DNA of 64,000 nucleotides from contig NC_089547.1 in assembly GCF_040115645.1 (NCBI RefSeq), positions 3,100,001 through 3,164,000 of the forward strand, in the 5' to 3' direction. The notes beneath the pieces are model-generated. The model searched no databases. It had not been told where the DNA came from and saw only the letters and a program-made list of their open reading frames with translations. Of the stretch, positions 1 through 11,993 are shown piece by piece. The stretch comes from Euwallacea fornicatus. Lineage: Eukaryota > Arthropoda > Insecta > Coleoptera > Curculionidae. Positions within the stretch are counted from its first letter, which is position 1, and every line of letters begins with the position of its first letter. The position numbers and the translations under genes were made by a program.

Positions 1-27
1 AGATAAAATACCCTGAAAAGATAATCG

Positions 28-290
28 TAACCTCGAAAACTTTAAAATATACTGAAAAAGTTCCAAATTGATCTAAAGGAATCTTCTAACGAAATCAGTC
101 AATTGTGTATTTTGACTAACTACCTGAGCTTCCATTCCTACAATGATTTAAGTAACATTGGAAATGTGACATCCAGCTTAGAAATTTGTCGCATTCTTGT
201 AACATCGAAAACCTACTCCAAATCCTTCAAAATAACCTTGAAATTCTTAGGAAATCTTCTGCGGAAATTAGACAGCTCTGCATTTCTGCA
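28..290. repeat. Diverged tandem pair, ~171-bp period
   Basis: A stretch starting near 28 (GTAACCTCGAAAACT) recurs near 199 (GTAACATCGAAAACC). Similarity continues through the AAATT and AATCTTCT blocks to a shared CTGCATTT/GTGTATTT end. The two copies are offset by about 171 bases and clearly diverged. This looks like the decayed edge of a satellite or tandem array that may continue left of the window. The open frames across it look like chance. Confidence 0.5.
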
Positions 291-3200
291 GATGACTCTC
301 AGGAGCCGGTTGTTGTTTCCTATACAATAACTCAGCTCATTGGGCATTCGAGAGAGTACACCCACTGATATTCCAATTCATGAAATGGGGAAAAAATGCA
401 AAAACCCAAAAATCCTAATCCGTAGCGCGTTCCGGTAGATGGAGTTCTAAATTTAATGTGATTCAGTTGATACTCTATTGATGGAGCCACTGGAATCAGG
501 TTATAAACATTTTTTTTTTTCGCCACTCATCAGGAATTTTTGCATTCCGTAAAGTTTAAACTATTTAAGACAAAAAAAAACTACGAAATGTGAAATTCGT
601 CTTCATTTTTTGTTAAGTGACTTCACCGATATTTTGCTAAGACAAAATAGCTAAAAATCAACGGCCACTTCAACGTTTTATTGCAATTCAAATTGCACCT
701 TAACAAGATTTCAGGGCCCTGAGATAAAAAAATCACCATCTCAATTAATACCTTGTAGGGCAAATTATAACATGATTCCCATTACAAGGTGTTATTGTGC
801 TGCAAGAGTTGCTAATTAGTCCGTGCTGGTCGCAATTTCACTAATTACCTTGTTGGCACTGCTTGGTAACCATATATTGTGCTCTCGCATGTAATAAAGA
901 CAGTCCCGTGACAAATTTAGCCAAATTAAATTATCCAGTAAAAGACTTTTTGATTGCTCCCGTTTTTGCTGTTAAAGTTTGTTCGCGCCGTGGAAGTTGT
1001 CTGGTCATTATTTATCAAAGGGTTTGTTACTAAATGGGAGTCACTGTAATGCAATTTAAGCAATTTTTCCGGTTAAACATCTCCAAGAGCTCTAATGTTT
1101 CCTGTGTAAACAGACCTGGAGCGTAGCACAATATCTTCGCTAATAACTCTCTATTTTGCTGTCCCTATTTGCAGAACGAAATGATTTCCTGCTGGGACCG
1201 CTCCTTCGGCTCTAAAATTGATAAGATTGAATTTTTCCTTGGAAAACGTGTCGCTAGACTTGGTTTCTTTTTTACATCGAGTAACTGGATATTTCAACTC
1301 GTTTAGAGGCGTTTATTGAACGACCCCACGGGATCGATATCCGGTTTGTGCAGCCCTATAAATAATTTCGCGTTCCTGAGAAAAGAGACAAATGAAACAA
1401 ATTTTTCATATCAATTGGCACATCCGTTTTCGATCACTTTGGACTTTTAATGATTGTCGTCTGCAACGCACTCGCAATGAAAATGCCTTTAAACCCCAAT
1501 TAAACGTTGCACACGCGATTATACAACGTAGTAGCTACCAGGCTCCTTAATAATTATTATTTATTGGGTATTACATCTCCTTATTAGAACGGCTGGTAAG
1601 CAGCTTGAAAGCTGAGAAAGTTCTAGTGTGTTATTAATGGTGGCTGTATTAATCGTTAACGACGCGAACAGTGGCAAAAAAGTGCGAATCAATAGATTGA
1701 TCAAACGTTACACCGATGAATGACGTGACAGTAATTGGAGTATGATGCCGAGAATGTTAAAGGGAGACGTGTCGCTCATTCTTCAATGAGAATTCCATTG
1801 CCGCTTGTAACGCGATGTCGAAGAAAATTGCGAGGATCAGGCAAAAAGGCGGTTTTACTCCAATTCCCTTTCGTCTAAAGTAGAGGAAAAAAGCGCCCAC
1901 TCCCTTGAGGTCAAACCTCGTTCGATCGCCATGTCGCACACCGCTGGTTTATTGAGCATCGACTTGAGAAACTTATAAAATTATGAGTTGTGAATGTGAA
2001 ATTACGAGTTTTCCATTTCGGTCGAAAACTCTTGTATAATCATTGACAGCGACTCTTCCAGTAAACTGGTATGAGTTTTTTCTGCCAGTTTCCCATACGA
2101 GCAATTTAGCGGGTCTTCAAAAAATACGGTGCCTCTGATTTTTAAAAAATCAACTTTAAAACTTCTTTTGCCTTCAAGCGCTGAAGTTCTCATAAAGTCA
2201 GTGCTGCTCTAGATTTACTCGACAGTTTTTAAAGTATGAAAAAAATGCAACTTTTCTACCTTACTCCCTGTCTTAAAAAAGTATTTCGTGCGCCTATGAC
2301 TTTTTAAAAATTGACATGAAAATCCCAAGTTTGTAAAAATCTTCACCATTCTTTTTAAGGCATTGCAGTAGGTAGTTTTTGAAAATTAGCTTACATATTT
2401 TAAAAGAAGGAGAGACATTTCAAGACTACTAAAAGCACCCTCAACTTTCACTCTTTCCCGACGGGGGGTAGATTGACGGTCGACGAACTCGCATACTCGG
2501 TCATAGTTGGTCTCTTATACTTGTCATTTTTTAAATTACAGAGCACTTGGCCGTTGACTAAATCATTAGGACTAATCGAGCTGAAAAAACAGGCCCCGCA
2601 GTGTAAAAATGACCAACACGTGACAACGGTATTTACCAATCGCCTCGCTTGAATAGCCCTTTAGTGCTTTTCTTATTGTTTTTGTTTGTTCTAAGTGCGC
2701 AAAATGGCAGGTAACAGAACGTTAATAAAATCCCAATTACACTGGTCGCGCCAAGTGAAAGAAAATGTGATGAAAAGAAATATGTAGCCATAAATTCCTG
2801 AAAGACAATAAACCTCAAGTTCACCAGACATGGGCCATGGGCACAATGCTGTGTACGTATATTAGTCACGAACGATGTGCATTTTGAAAAAGGTCAAGTG
2901 AAGTCGAACTTCTAGAGTTTGCTATTGCGTAACTAAGACGTACAGGCCCTTTGACAAGCTTAAAATCACCTTTAGTGACCCAATGTAAGCTCTTCTCCTC
3001 CGGTTTCTTCTCAAAGCCTTCTCTTTATAATGGTGAAAATCCTACACTGAAAGTATACTTAGTTCTATAAGGATATAGGTATCGGGAAGGATAAGTCGAA
3101 GGACTCATTTCTTACGTACTCCCCTTTCTGAGCAAAAAGAAATGTTTCTTCAATTCTCTCCAATACCCCAGAGGTACATTTGTATCTGTCTTGAATGGGA

Positions 3201-6200
3201 TAATCTGTGAAATTCCCAAGTAAGTATGCAATAATTTTTTTATTTATTTTTCAATTAGGCGTTGAACCTGACTGGAGACTATTCGATTAAGGACATAGTT
3301 CATCTTTGAGCCCTTGGTACATACAAGTAGAATGATCTCATACCTACTTATTGGTTTGAAAACAGTTAAAAATGAGCGTCATTTTTACTTTTCGGCCTGT
3401 TGTCAAGAGCGATAGGCACTATCGCCACTTTTCGGCCCGTTGTCATAAACGACGGGTCATCAAAATTTGGCCACGCCCCCCGACTGTAAACTTGTTGTTT
3501 CCGCCATTGACTCTAAGATGGAAACAATAAGTTTCAACAACCAATAAGTATTACAACTTTTTAATGTGTACCCCATTAAAGTTGGTTTTGGGGAGACAAG
3601 CCCTCTTTTCTAGACTCTAAATCTGATCACCGTACTCCTATGCGATTTGAGGGAATTTGCACACATTCGCCTTATCTAAAGTAATTACCTGAAACAAATT
3701 TCTTCAGAAATGCCTGTTACTATGATTATAATCTTCTCCTGCGAACTCCACGGTTGTCTGATCGTTCTTTTTCTTAAGAGTTCATCTAAGGTCACGATGT
3801 CACGGCAGTGGTCTATAGTATGCACGTATGTTTCGACGTATCTACTCCCATGTGTAAATACGTCGAAACATAAGTTTCAGCAAATGAGATATCAGAACAT
3901 ACTTTTTGAGACCTTTTATAAATTAAACGACCATCAGTTTTGAATACAGTCCTTTCCAGTTAATACTCCTTAATTCCCTTACAGTAGCCATAATAATAGA
4001 TTAATTTGATGTATATCCTCAACACGTAAAATTAAATAATAATGAATATCCCGAAAAGGTTGTATGAGCTCTAAGCCAGAAAACACCGAATGGCAACGTG
4101 ACGTCCTTCTTTTGTTTATCAAATCGCATGTCTAAGGGTGGGCTGGCGCTGTCAATGCAGAGAAAGCAACGTTGCCATACTTTCTCAAATGTATCAGAAA
4201 GGACCATAAAGTTTCGCCCTTAAAATATGGATGCCCTCGATACCAATATCATACTTATGCCGTCGTCTCGCCGATAGTTGATTGAGTGCAGGAATTTAAT
4301 TTTGTTTTTAAATGTTTGAGACACACACTAATTACCTTTTTACTTAAGTACCAATATTTTGAACTCCATTCTCGCAAACTGGTATTTACATTCCTATCGA
4401 GTGCTGTGTGGGTACTTACAAATGCATGTGCACGCGACTCGTTCTAAACGTACTATATAACTGTACTTCTGAATTTGTGCAGGTTAGGCGGGTAATGTAA
4501 TCGAAGACCATACGGCCATTCCCAAGCAGTGAGCTTGTTGTAGTGCCCAGGCAATATTTCACATTGTCGCTATATTACCCTCAGATGTTTCCGAGTACAG
4601 TTATTTAATTAACCACTTTTATGGCCGTAATTCCTGGATTTATGAAATCTGCCAAATCTAATTAAGTTGTTGAGCAACTCCTTTCAGAAGAGAATCGCTT
4701 AACTGAAATGAATCCATTAATATTGCGTGAATAGCGAAAATATGTTCGATTCAGAACGCAAACGCATTAAACAAACAAAACGCGTATTAGGGGTGTGGCG
4801 TAGTAATTGAGGAGCTGCCATTGGTTAGGCGGCCACTTGTCGCGCTGGCATTGGTCGGAACTGTTAAAAATGCATTTGAAATCGAATATATCTGTTCTAC
4901 AAGAACCGATAAATTGGATTTGGACCCTGAAGGATACTAGGAAGGATATTGAAGGAACTAACCTGAAGGATGATTTTAAGGGGTGGCTTAAGATATAGAT
5001 TAGAGAGATCACTATAGCGTCTACCACCAATAATAAATCTTATCTCGTCAACAAAAACTTGCTCAGAAGACGTGAAAGAGCAGAACTGATTTAATCCATA
5101 GAAAGACCGATGGATTTCATCCAGAGAACACATACAAGCTATTTTTTAATGGATGCTCGGATAATGTTCAGCAAGTGTCTCTCGGTCCAATTCGTCCAAC
5201 CACACTCAGTGCTATATTTTCACTGATGGAGTTATCACACATCAAAATGGATAAGTTATCACAGATATTCTGATATTCCTATATACGACCTACCACATTA
5301 AACCAAGCAGTGAGAGCTCAGGAGGAAGCCAATATTCTTACGTGGTTTCATTGAAGTACGCGCTAACCTAAGCTACCCTGGCATTCCTCCTCCTTAAGAA
5401 CCACCAGTAGGTACCTGTATTAACTTAATCACCGGACGTTTCCATCCGCATACCACATCAGTCCCTTTTACTTAGCAACAATCTACGAGCGGTTATTTGT
5501 TTAACCTGTTACTGCATTACAGATGCAAATGCCGAGCATTGTTCAAGCCTAGACGAGTGCATATTTCATTTTTTGACCCGATCATAATGCTTTAAGTACA
5601 GTTTACATATTGTAAGCTTGTTCTGTAATATTTGCTTTAACAACAAATGGTAATGGCTCTATACACAAGCCGTAGAGGATCTTTCTAGTCAAGAACGTTG
5701 AATGTGTGTGTGCGTCCGGAATGATATTTGCAGGTGTACGAGTGAGATATCCACTTCATGTACGAGGCTGAAAGTAAATAATGCCTAAGTCAATATCGGG
5801 ATGTTATCTGCGAAGCTTGGTAGTCAAGGGCCTAGCTCACCAGTTGAAGGAAAACTAAACATTTCATCTTATATATGAATTATTTAATATCCATCTTCAT
5901 CTCTCTTGGAAAAGAGCTAATTTAAACTGACATTGATCGAGCAAACAGAAAGTGAATTTCGCAATAGAAATATCAATCGTCTTTCATGTTCCATACAAGG
6001 TTTGAAGCGAGTGCCCCCAGGGGTTATTTGATATGTAATAAAGTTACTGAATGGGGCAAAAAGTCTTGTTTAATTTAGATAAAGCTCTATTGATATCAGA
6101 GAGGGAGAAATGAAATGATGGGAACAGCAATTGATGGGTAATGTATTTTTCATGTAACTCCAAAGCAACTATTAGGAATTACACATCGTCACACTTTCTT

Positions 6201-7203
6201 TAACAGGTGAATAATTGGGGTACTGCGTATCGAAGCACCGTGTTGAAAAACTACACTTTCATCTTCTTTCGAATTGCTTTAAAAATTTGAAGAGTCATCT
6301 TCTGTAAACTGAATATCATCTATAACTGAATTCCTCTCATACCAGTATTTAATGAGTTGTGACATTACGAATTTAGATGTTAGAAATATCTGTGATAGGA
6401 ATAAGGAATTTCGTGCAATGCGTAGTTCCTCCTTGTGGAGCCATCTTGTGGCGCCCTATATAATTTACATATTGGTGAGCGCTAGAGGCGCTTGTTTTCC
6501 GAACCAGGTTAATACTGCTTTCCAGATCACAGCTGCAGTCGGTTAACCGGTTCTTCACTGCATCATCTCCTTTAAACCAAATACGTATTACGTATAATAA
6601 ATAAATATTATGTAGGAATGCCAGTTACAGACACCTTTCATGAATATAGACTGTCAAGTAATATACAGGGTGGCTCGAGACGAGGTTTTGTCTCCATATT
6701 TTTCTTCTTCACATACAATTTGTACCTAAACCTTGTAAATTCTACTATACTAAAATTCAATTAAATACATTTCATTTTCCCTATTTAAAATAGTAAAATA
6801 AAAATCAAATTCGTGACTGAACCTGCTCTGAGCAATATTTATAGGCATGTTCAGACTTGGAATTAGAACATTCAGCACTTTATCATCGCCCTAGTGATTT
6901 ACTAAAATGCCCGCAATATTCATTGTTGTTTACTAGCGGGTTATGTGGATTTTCAGTTCTGTCTCCAAAGGACACTCTTGATAGTGATAAGCATGATAAA
7001 GTGTTGCCTCTTCCATTTGGCTGCTTGAAGCACATAATATAACACAATTAGGGCCAGTTGATCAAACTACTGGTAACTTTGTCTAGGAGATAACTCTCAG
7101 AGAACCAAAGAAACAGTATTACCTGCACTCACATTATTTCTATGAACATAATAACTTTCGAGGAAGTTTTCAGTACTTTAATTTTCAGGGATTTAACAAG
7201 ATT
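291..7203. other. Gene-poor AT-rich intergenic DNA
   Basis: No open frame longer than about 90 codons and no recognisable protein were found on either strand. The stretch holds a perfect hairpin at 3827-3872, a short direct repeat of a CTTTTCGGCC-GTTGTCA motif near 3388 and 3427, and a single TACAGGGTGG transposon-like end near 6663. An unannotated noncoding RNA or distant regulatory DNA cannot be excluded by eye. Confidence 0.5.
3827..3872. repeat. Perfect 15-bp inverted repeat with 16-nt loop
   Basis: Positions 3827-3841 (TATGTTTCGACGTAT) are the exact reverse complement of 3858-3872, separated by 16 nt. No U-run or coding context follows on either side. It could be a transposon core, a hairpin RNA or a protein-binding palindrome; the sequence alone does not decide. 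Confidence 0.75.
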
Positions 7204-7260
7204 GTGCCTTTCTTCACTAACATATATTTTCTTTGTTTCAGACATGTCTTCGTCTCCATT

Positions 7261-7827
7261 ATGCTAATATGCGTCTTGGTGCCCCTCTTGCAAGCCAGAC
7301 CTCAGTCCAGAAATCATGATCTACTGACCAAACTCGGCCTCCAGAAAATCAGAAGCCCCAATACTCATCACAGAAAGAGACTGGCGGTTGAATCCAGACA
7401 CCAGACCAGATCAGATGATTCCCATATGTTCGTTATCAAATTGCCACCAAATCCTCACTATTACGCTATAAACAAACCCAATTCCTTCTTGCCAGACGCA
7501 AAAAAGGTACCGGTTGGCTTCAAAGGTAATGGAAAGCCTGGAAAGATCTATCACTGGAATTTGCCAGTTCTAAGGAAAATCGTGGAAAGTAAGCAGAAGA
7601 GCAGAACTAATGACGCAGACTTGGATTTGGATCATCCGGAAAGCTGGAATGAAGTTCTAGATAAACCGGGTCATCATCATAAAAAACCGTTAAAGCCTTC
7701 ATATTACGTTCCCCAGAAGCCAAAGAAGTCAAATTTCATGAAGTACTTTCCAGGAAACGGAAAACCCCATTCGCTGTATGTTATAGAGAAAAACAAAAGG
7801 GCCCAGTACCATAGACTTTTGCCGTAA
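7261..7827 (+). CDS. Secreted basic protein, unrecognised family
   Basis: The reading frame lies in an exon whose acceptor (tttgtttcag) ends at 7241. The first in-frame ATG of the exon is at 7261 and gives 188 residues, beginning with a short hydrophobic leader (MLICVLVPLLQA) that reads as a signal peptide cleaved before RPQ. An upstream exon could extend the leader, since HVFVSI precedes this Met in frame. The mature part is rich in Lys, His and Pro and carries the motif GNGKP twice, in similar settings about 70-80 residues apart. There are no clear cysteines or dibasic peptide repeats. A polyadenylation signal AATAAA lies at 8072. I do not recognise the family; a secreted structural or cuticle-associated protein is possible but unproven. 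Confidence 0.65.
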   Translation: MLICVLVPLLQARPQSRNHDLLTKLGLQKIRSPNTHHRKRLAVESRHQTRSDDSHMFVIKLPPNPHYYAINKPNSFLPDAKKVPVGFKGNGKPGKIYHWNLPVLRKIVESKQKSRTNDADLDLDHPESWNEVLDKPGHHHKKPLKPSYYVPQKPKKSNFMKYFPGNGKPHSLYVIEKNKRAQYHRLLP

Positions 7828-8968
7828 ATTTTATTGTAAATTATGTATTTCTTTTCTTAAAAATTATTTTAACTAGTGAAAGCTAAAAACTTTCGTGCAA
7901 TACGTTTCTGGAGTTTATTTCAAAATATGTTTTTTTATACTAAGATGTTCCACTTAAATGTACTAATATTAGACTGATGAAAGTAATCTCATTACTTATT
8001 TTATACATATAAATTATATTAGTACCCTAATGTATGTAATAATAATAATTTATTAAGTCAAATGTTTATATAATAAATCATATTGTATTTAAAAGTGCTC
8101 TAAATTTCATATTTCAGATTGTCGTTAATAACATCAACGGGGGAGGCTTAGCCATACGATGAAAACGGTCAATCGCCAGAGGCGAAAAATTCCCTAATCC
8201 ACTTCTGATTCCAAGATTCTGCATAATTCGATCTCTTTTCTTCAAGTATGAGAACCAGTCAAATTACGAAATGAAAGGAAAACGTTTGCAATATTCTTGA
8301 ATTTTGAAAAACTAACATACACCAATGATTTAAAAAAAATATGTATTTACCTTACTAAATGAGATTTTTACGTTTTTTAACTTATCGTTTCTATTGATAT
8401 TGGCTGAACAAGGATAAACTTGACAATTTGGCGAGAAAAAATATTTTCTTTCTTACTGCTTACTGTTATCTTTGGGAATTACATAGTACTGAATATACTT
8501 TAAACAATTATCCGGTAGATGGACCTAAATGGAATAGTTACAGCTTTCTGTAAAAATACAATGGTTTAAGTGATGGTCATTAGGTAGCACTTCCTCCACT
8601 GTGTATACTTCGCTCATCGTTCTAAAACTTGAAATCCCTGAATATCTCATCTAGTTGTAAACTTTTTATTTGTCAAGACGAGTATACATTTTTATTTTTG
8701 GGTCTCCGCTGTGAAATAAGGATTGAAAATTATTATATACTATGTAAGTATTTTGGGTTGGTTCTTATAGATACATTTTTGCGAAATAATCACATTAAAT
8801 AATAGAAGCGACTTAGTTTAACTACTTCCATCCCAAAACATAGCTACCCACCCAAACAGTTACAGATAAAGCCACAATTGTAGAGCCTGAAATCCCAATT
8901 AAAGGTACGATTCCTTTCATTTATTTCTCTTCAATGGTGATATCAGGAGATGGTATATTTTTAGCACA
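7828..8968. other. 3' UTR and intergenic spacer
   Basis: AT-rich DNA holding the probable 3' UTR of the secreted-protein gene (AATAAA at 8072) and the promoter or 5' UTR of the MATH-domain gene. No further coding similarity was seen. Confidence 0.5.
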
Positions 8969-9493
8969 ATGGAACGTCCTTATAATATGATGGATGTGAA
9001 CACCTCTGACACTGGCTCACATGAAATTAATTACACCTTTTATAATGTGAGTTCCCTTGATAGGGATACTGACTATTTATATTCTCCCTATTTCTACCTC
9101 TGCAACATAGGGTGGAAATTATACATTCAAAAAGAGGATTATATAAATGACCAATCTTATTTAGAAATTTACTTGGAGAGAATGGAAGATAACTATGAAC
9201 TTAATTTCTCTTGTGAAATAAAGTACAAATTTACTTTATTCAACAATGACTCTTCTAAAAATATAATTCAATCATCCCATAACCCGGGGTCCACATCTCG
9301 ATACACATTTGGTGTACGTGATCACGAGTCTATGGTGTGGGGAATACCTCGATTTATACCCTGGGACATAGTTATGGACCCATATTATGGATATGTCGAT
9401 GAAAATGACGATGATATTCAACTTGCTGCTTATTTGGAAATAGTAAAGATATATTCACACAAAGAATATTGCCAATGTAGGATTTGTAATTAA
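8969..9493 (+). CDS. MATH (TRAF-like) domain protein
   Basis: This single-exon frame of 174 residues is nearly all one MATH/TRAF-C-like domain. A WKLYIQ strand follows a short Cys-containing turn, then comes a YLEIYLER strand, an EIKYKFTLFN strand, and the diagnostic WGIPRFIPW block (family pattern W-G-x-x-x-F-x-x). MATH domains bind short peptides in adaptor proteins such as TRAFs, SPOP and ubiquitin proteases. No BTB, RING or protease domain follows, so this is a MATH-only protein. It ends in a small Cys motif (CQCRIC). A possible splice acceptor (atttttag) lies just before the ATG, so a 5' UTR intron is likely. AATAAA follows at 9527. Partner and role cannot be inferred. Confidence 0.75.
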   Translation: MERPYNMMDVNTSDTGSHEINYTFYNVSSLDRDTDYLYSPYFYLCNIGWKLYIQKEDYINDQSYLEIYLERMEDNYELNFSCEIKYKFTLFNNDSSKNIIQSSHNPGSTSRYTFGVRDHESMVWGIPRFIPWDIVMDPYYGYVDENDDDIQLAAYLEIVKIYSHKEYCQCRICN

Positions 9494-10019
9494 AAATCAG
9501 TTGTATTCTCTGTTATAAAAAGTGTTAATAAATTTATGTTTTAAATGAATATGATTTTCCCCATATTATATAGCTGTTCATTAAAAATTTTTACCTTGCT
9601 AGGTAGAAATACAAAGAATGTAAAACAAGTAAAGATTACAAAATGAAAAGAAGCAAGCAAATCTGCTTCACGGACATTTCATTAAAAATAATTGATTATT
9701 GTCACGAAAATTCTGCATCTCTAATGGTTTCAAAAATACATTCTCGTCAATTTACAACAACGTGTATATAGGGTGTGTGTATCTAGATTTCTTTAAAACA
9801 AAACAACAACAAGATTGTTGGGTAATAACCAGTAGTAGTATAAAAAATGTCTGATCAAGATTGCTCTTTAAAGTTAAATTTTTAATTTGGTTTATGATAT
9901 TTTCCAGCAATCGAAAGTAAGAAGGGATATCTATAAATTAAATGTGAAAATAAAAAGGAACTGAAAAATATATTATTTTACATTTACATTATATAACATA
10001 CATAAACACAACTAAAAAA
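9494..10019. other. Convergent 3' spacer
   Basis: AT-rich spacer between the convergent MATH gene and the minus-strand 123-aa gene. It holds AATAAA for the MATH gene at 9527 and no coding similarity. Confidence 0.5.
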
Positions 10020-10391
10020 CTAACATGTCCCTGCCGCGTAATGTTTTTGTAAGTACTCTATAAACCTAGATAAAACTTTATCTTGGAATATCCTGCAACA
10101 TTCTGTTTTGATATAATCGATTTTGGGTTGCAGCTCTGCAATAGTAAACAAGGGACTTTCATTGAAATCATCAATATCTTCAATTAAATCCAGCATTGTC
10201 TGTTCATCCCATGATTTGGTGTCACCATTAGCTGTATTCCATAACTTCAGAGTGGCAATTAGCATTGGTCTCTTGTAAACTGATTTGAGGAATTTCTCAA
10301 AAATCGGAAAACAATTTCGATCGTTTAAGCAGTTTTCTATAAGATCATTAAATCTATCAATTTGCTGTTTTGAAAATTTTACTTCTGCCAT
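10020..10391 (-). CDS. Uncharacterised 123-aa protein
   Basis: An intact minus-strand frame of 123 residues starting with MAEVKFSKQQ. A probable acceptor (catatttcag) lies about 20 nt upstream of the ATG, suggesting a 5' UTR intron. The protein looks soluble and largely helical, with no signal peptide or membrane segment, and has several Cys spread along it (CLNDRNC, TECC, the C-terminal Cys). The block FEKFLKSVYKRP...LKLW weakly recalls the helical core of RGS domains, but not enough to assign. Codon use and lack of low complexity suggest a real gene rather than a chance frame. Confidence 0.55.
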   Translation of the reverse strand: MAEVKFSKQQIDRFNDLIENCLNDRNCFPIFEKFLKSVYKRPMLIATLKLWNTANGDTKSWDEQTMLDLIEDIDDFNESPLFTIAELQPKIDYIKTECCRIFQDKVLSRFIEYLQKHYAAGTC

Positions 10392-11490
10392 TGATTAATT
10401 TTTTGATTTTCCTGAAATATGCACAGAGGATAGAATCGTTTTACCATAAATATTGAATATGAGCTCAGACTAAGAAATAATTGCTGAATCCCTACAATGG
10501 ATTCCTCTGTAAATGGGAAATGTTGATTTCCTCTTGTGAACATAATATATTCAACAATAAACAGATGAAAACGCCAATAAGTTATTTACCCCAAAATACA
10601 CTTTAACAGCAATTTAAGGGTGAAGACTGTTAATATTTTTTGTGCTGCCTTTTGATTTGTAAATGAGAGATTTGTTTTAATGTTACTTTTCCAAATTTTT
10701 GTGGCTCTAACAAATTGAACGTAATCAAAAGCGCTACACATAACAGTTTTAAATGTATAGCCTGTAAGAGGATTTCCACAAATCTTATAGAGGGATTATG
10801 AACCAATTTTTTAATGAAAATCGTAGATTAATCGAACATTTAACCCCAAAAGCTCATATTACATTACAGTATGTAATATTTAATACTTACATGATCTTTC
10901 AAAATTAACGTCCATCCATCAAAATATTAAAAGAAGTCTGAACATAAATTAGGAACATTCTGATCTTCTTAAACTATGGTCAAATAGGTAAGCCATTTAT
11001 TGCTTCATGGCAGTTTGTAAACATTTAGTTTAATGTCAAACATAAGGTAGATAAGTTCTTATCTAGCTTTATTAATAAAATCAGTTTATTCTATTTTTAA
11101 TGGTTACTAAATACCCTGGAAACAATTTTGATGATGAAACTGTTTGGTACTAGCGGCCTGGAGAATGGGGATTTTTAAATAAAAATATTAGGTAAAATGT
11201 TTTGTAAATTATATTACTTTTAAATGGATCTATATAGATCTTTTTTCGAAATGTAACTCAAAATTTTGTATCTAAGAATAACAAATTTGGGAAAAGATGT
11301 AAAACAAAACAATTAATCATAACATAAAACATGTGACTGTGACATATACGATGTCAGTGTCAGTCAAGTCTGATGCACGGCCACCTTGGTAAGCAATCTA
11401 TAAATGATATCGGAAGGGTAAGAACGACGGCTTACTCTCGGTATTGAGTGCATGAATTCGAAGCGCTCAAAGATCTGATAATATATTTAT
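10392..11490. other. Intergenic spacer, no gene seen
   Basis: AT-rich DNA upstream of the minus-strand 123-aa gene. It should hold that gene's promoter and 5' UTR exon. No coding similarity or obvious repeat was identified. Confidence 0.45.
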
Positions 11491-11636
11491 TTATTTTATT
11501 GAATTTTTCCTCAATATTCTCATAAGAACATCAAATACAGAAAACTGTTTGATGCTCATTCTATGCTTCTCTCTGCGTAATCGCATCCACGCTGTTTTGC
11601 ATTTCCTCACAGTTTCTTTATCAGTAAATCCTATAA
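11491..11636 (-). other. Candidate orphan terminal exon, MADF/Myb-like
   Basis: On the minus strand an acceptor (gctgttcttag) is followed by a frame that reads about 47 residues to a stop. It includes KETVRKCKTAWMRLRREKHR, which resembles the last helix of MADF or Myb/SANT-like DNA-binding domains (a C-x-x-x-W-x-x-L-R pattern). The exon would need an upstream exon ending in phase 1. A good donor near 11,706 gives the wrong phase, so the rest of the gene was not found. It may be a relic of a duplicated gene. Confidence 0.25.
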
Positions 11637-11950
11637 CTAAGAACAGCAGAGATAGATTCATCAGAATTTATCATATACAAATTTCTATTTTGTTCATTGT
11701 TACTTACCACTAAATAACTATTGTGAATTCCCATAAAGTATCAAATTTAATGTTAAAAAATTATATATAAAATAAGCGATAAGTTCATTTAAGTATAACA
11801 AACGTATTACGTGCGTGCGAATCTACGTCACTTCTGTGAAAATGGAACCCACTTAGTTTTATCAATTCTATTTAACGTTATTGCAATTAGTCACAAAAAT
11901 ATATAATTACTACTATACGTCAAATATGTCCCTTGAAACTATGTCTTGGT

Positions 11951-11960
11951 TATATATATA
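11951..11960 (+). promoter_or_regulatory. TATA-like run before small secreted gene
   Basis: TATATATATA sits about 34-43 nt upstream of the ATG at 11994. If used as a TATA box, transcription would start close to the ATG and the 5' UTR would be very short. In AT-rich DNA this is weak evidence. Confidence 0.35.
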
Positions 11961-11993
11961 TGGATATTAGAGCAATAGCTTCGGGATAACAAT

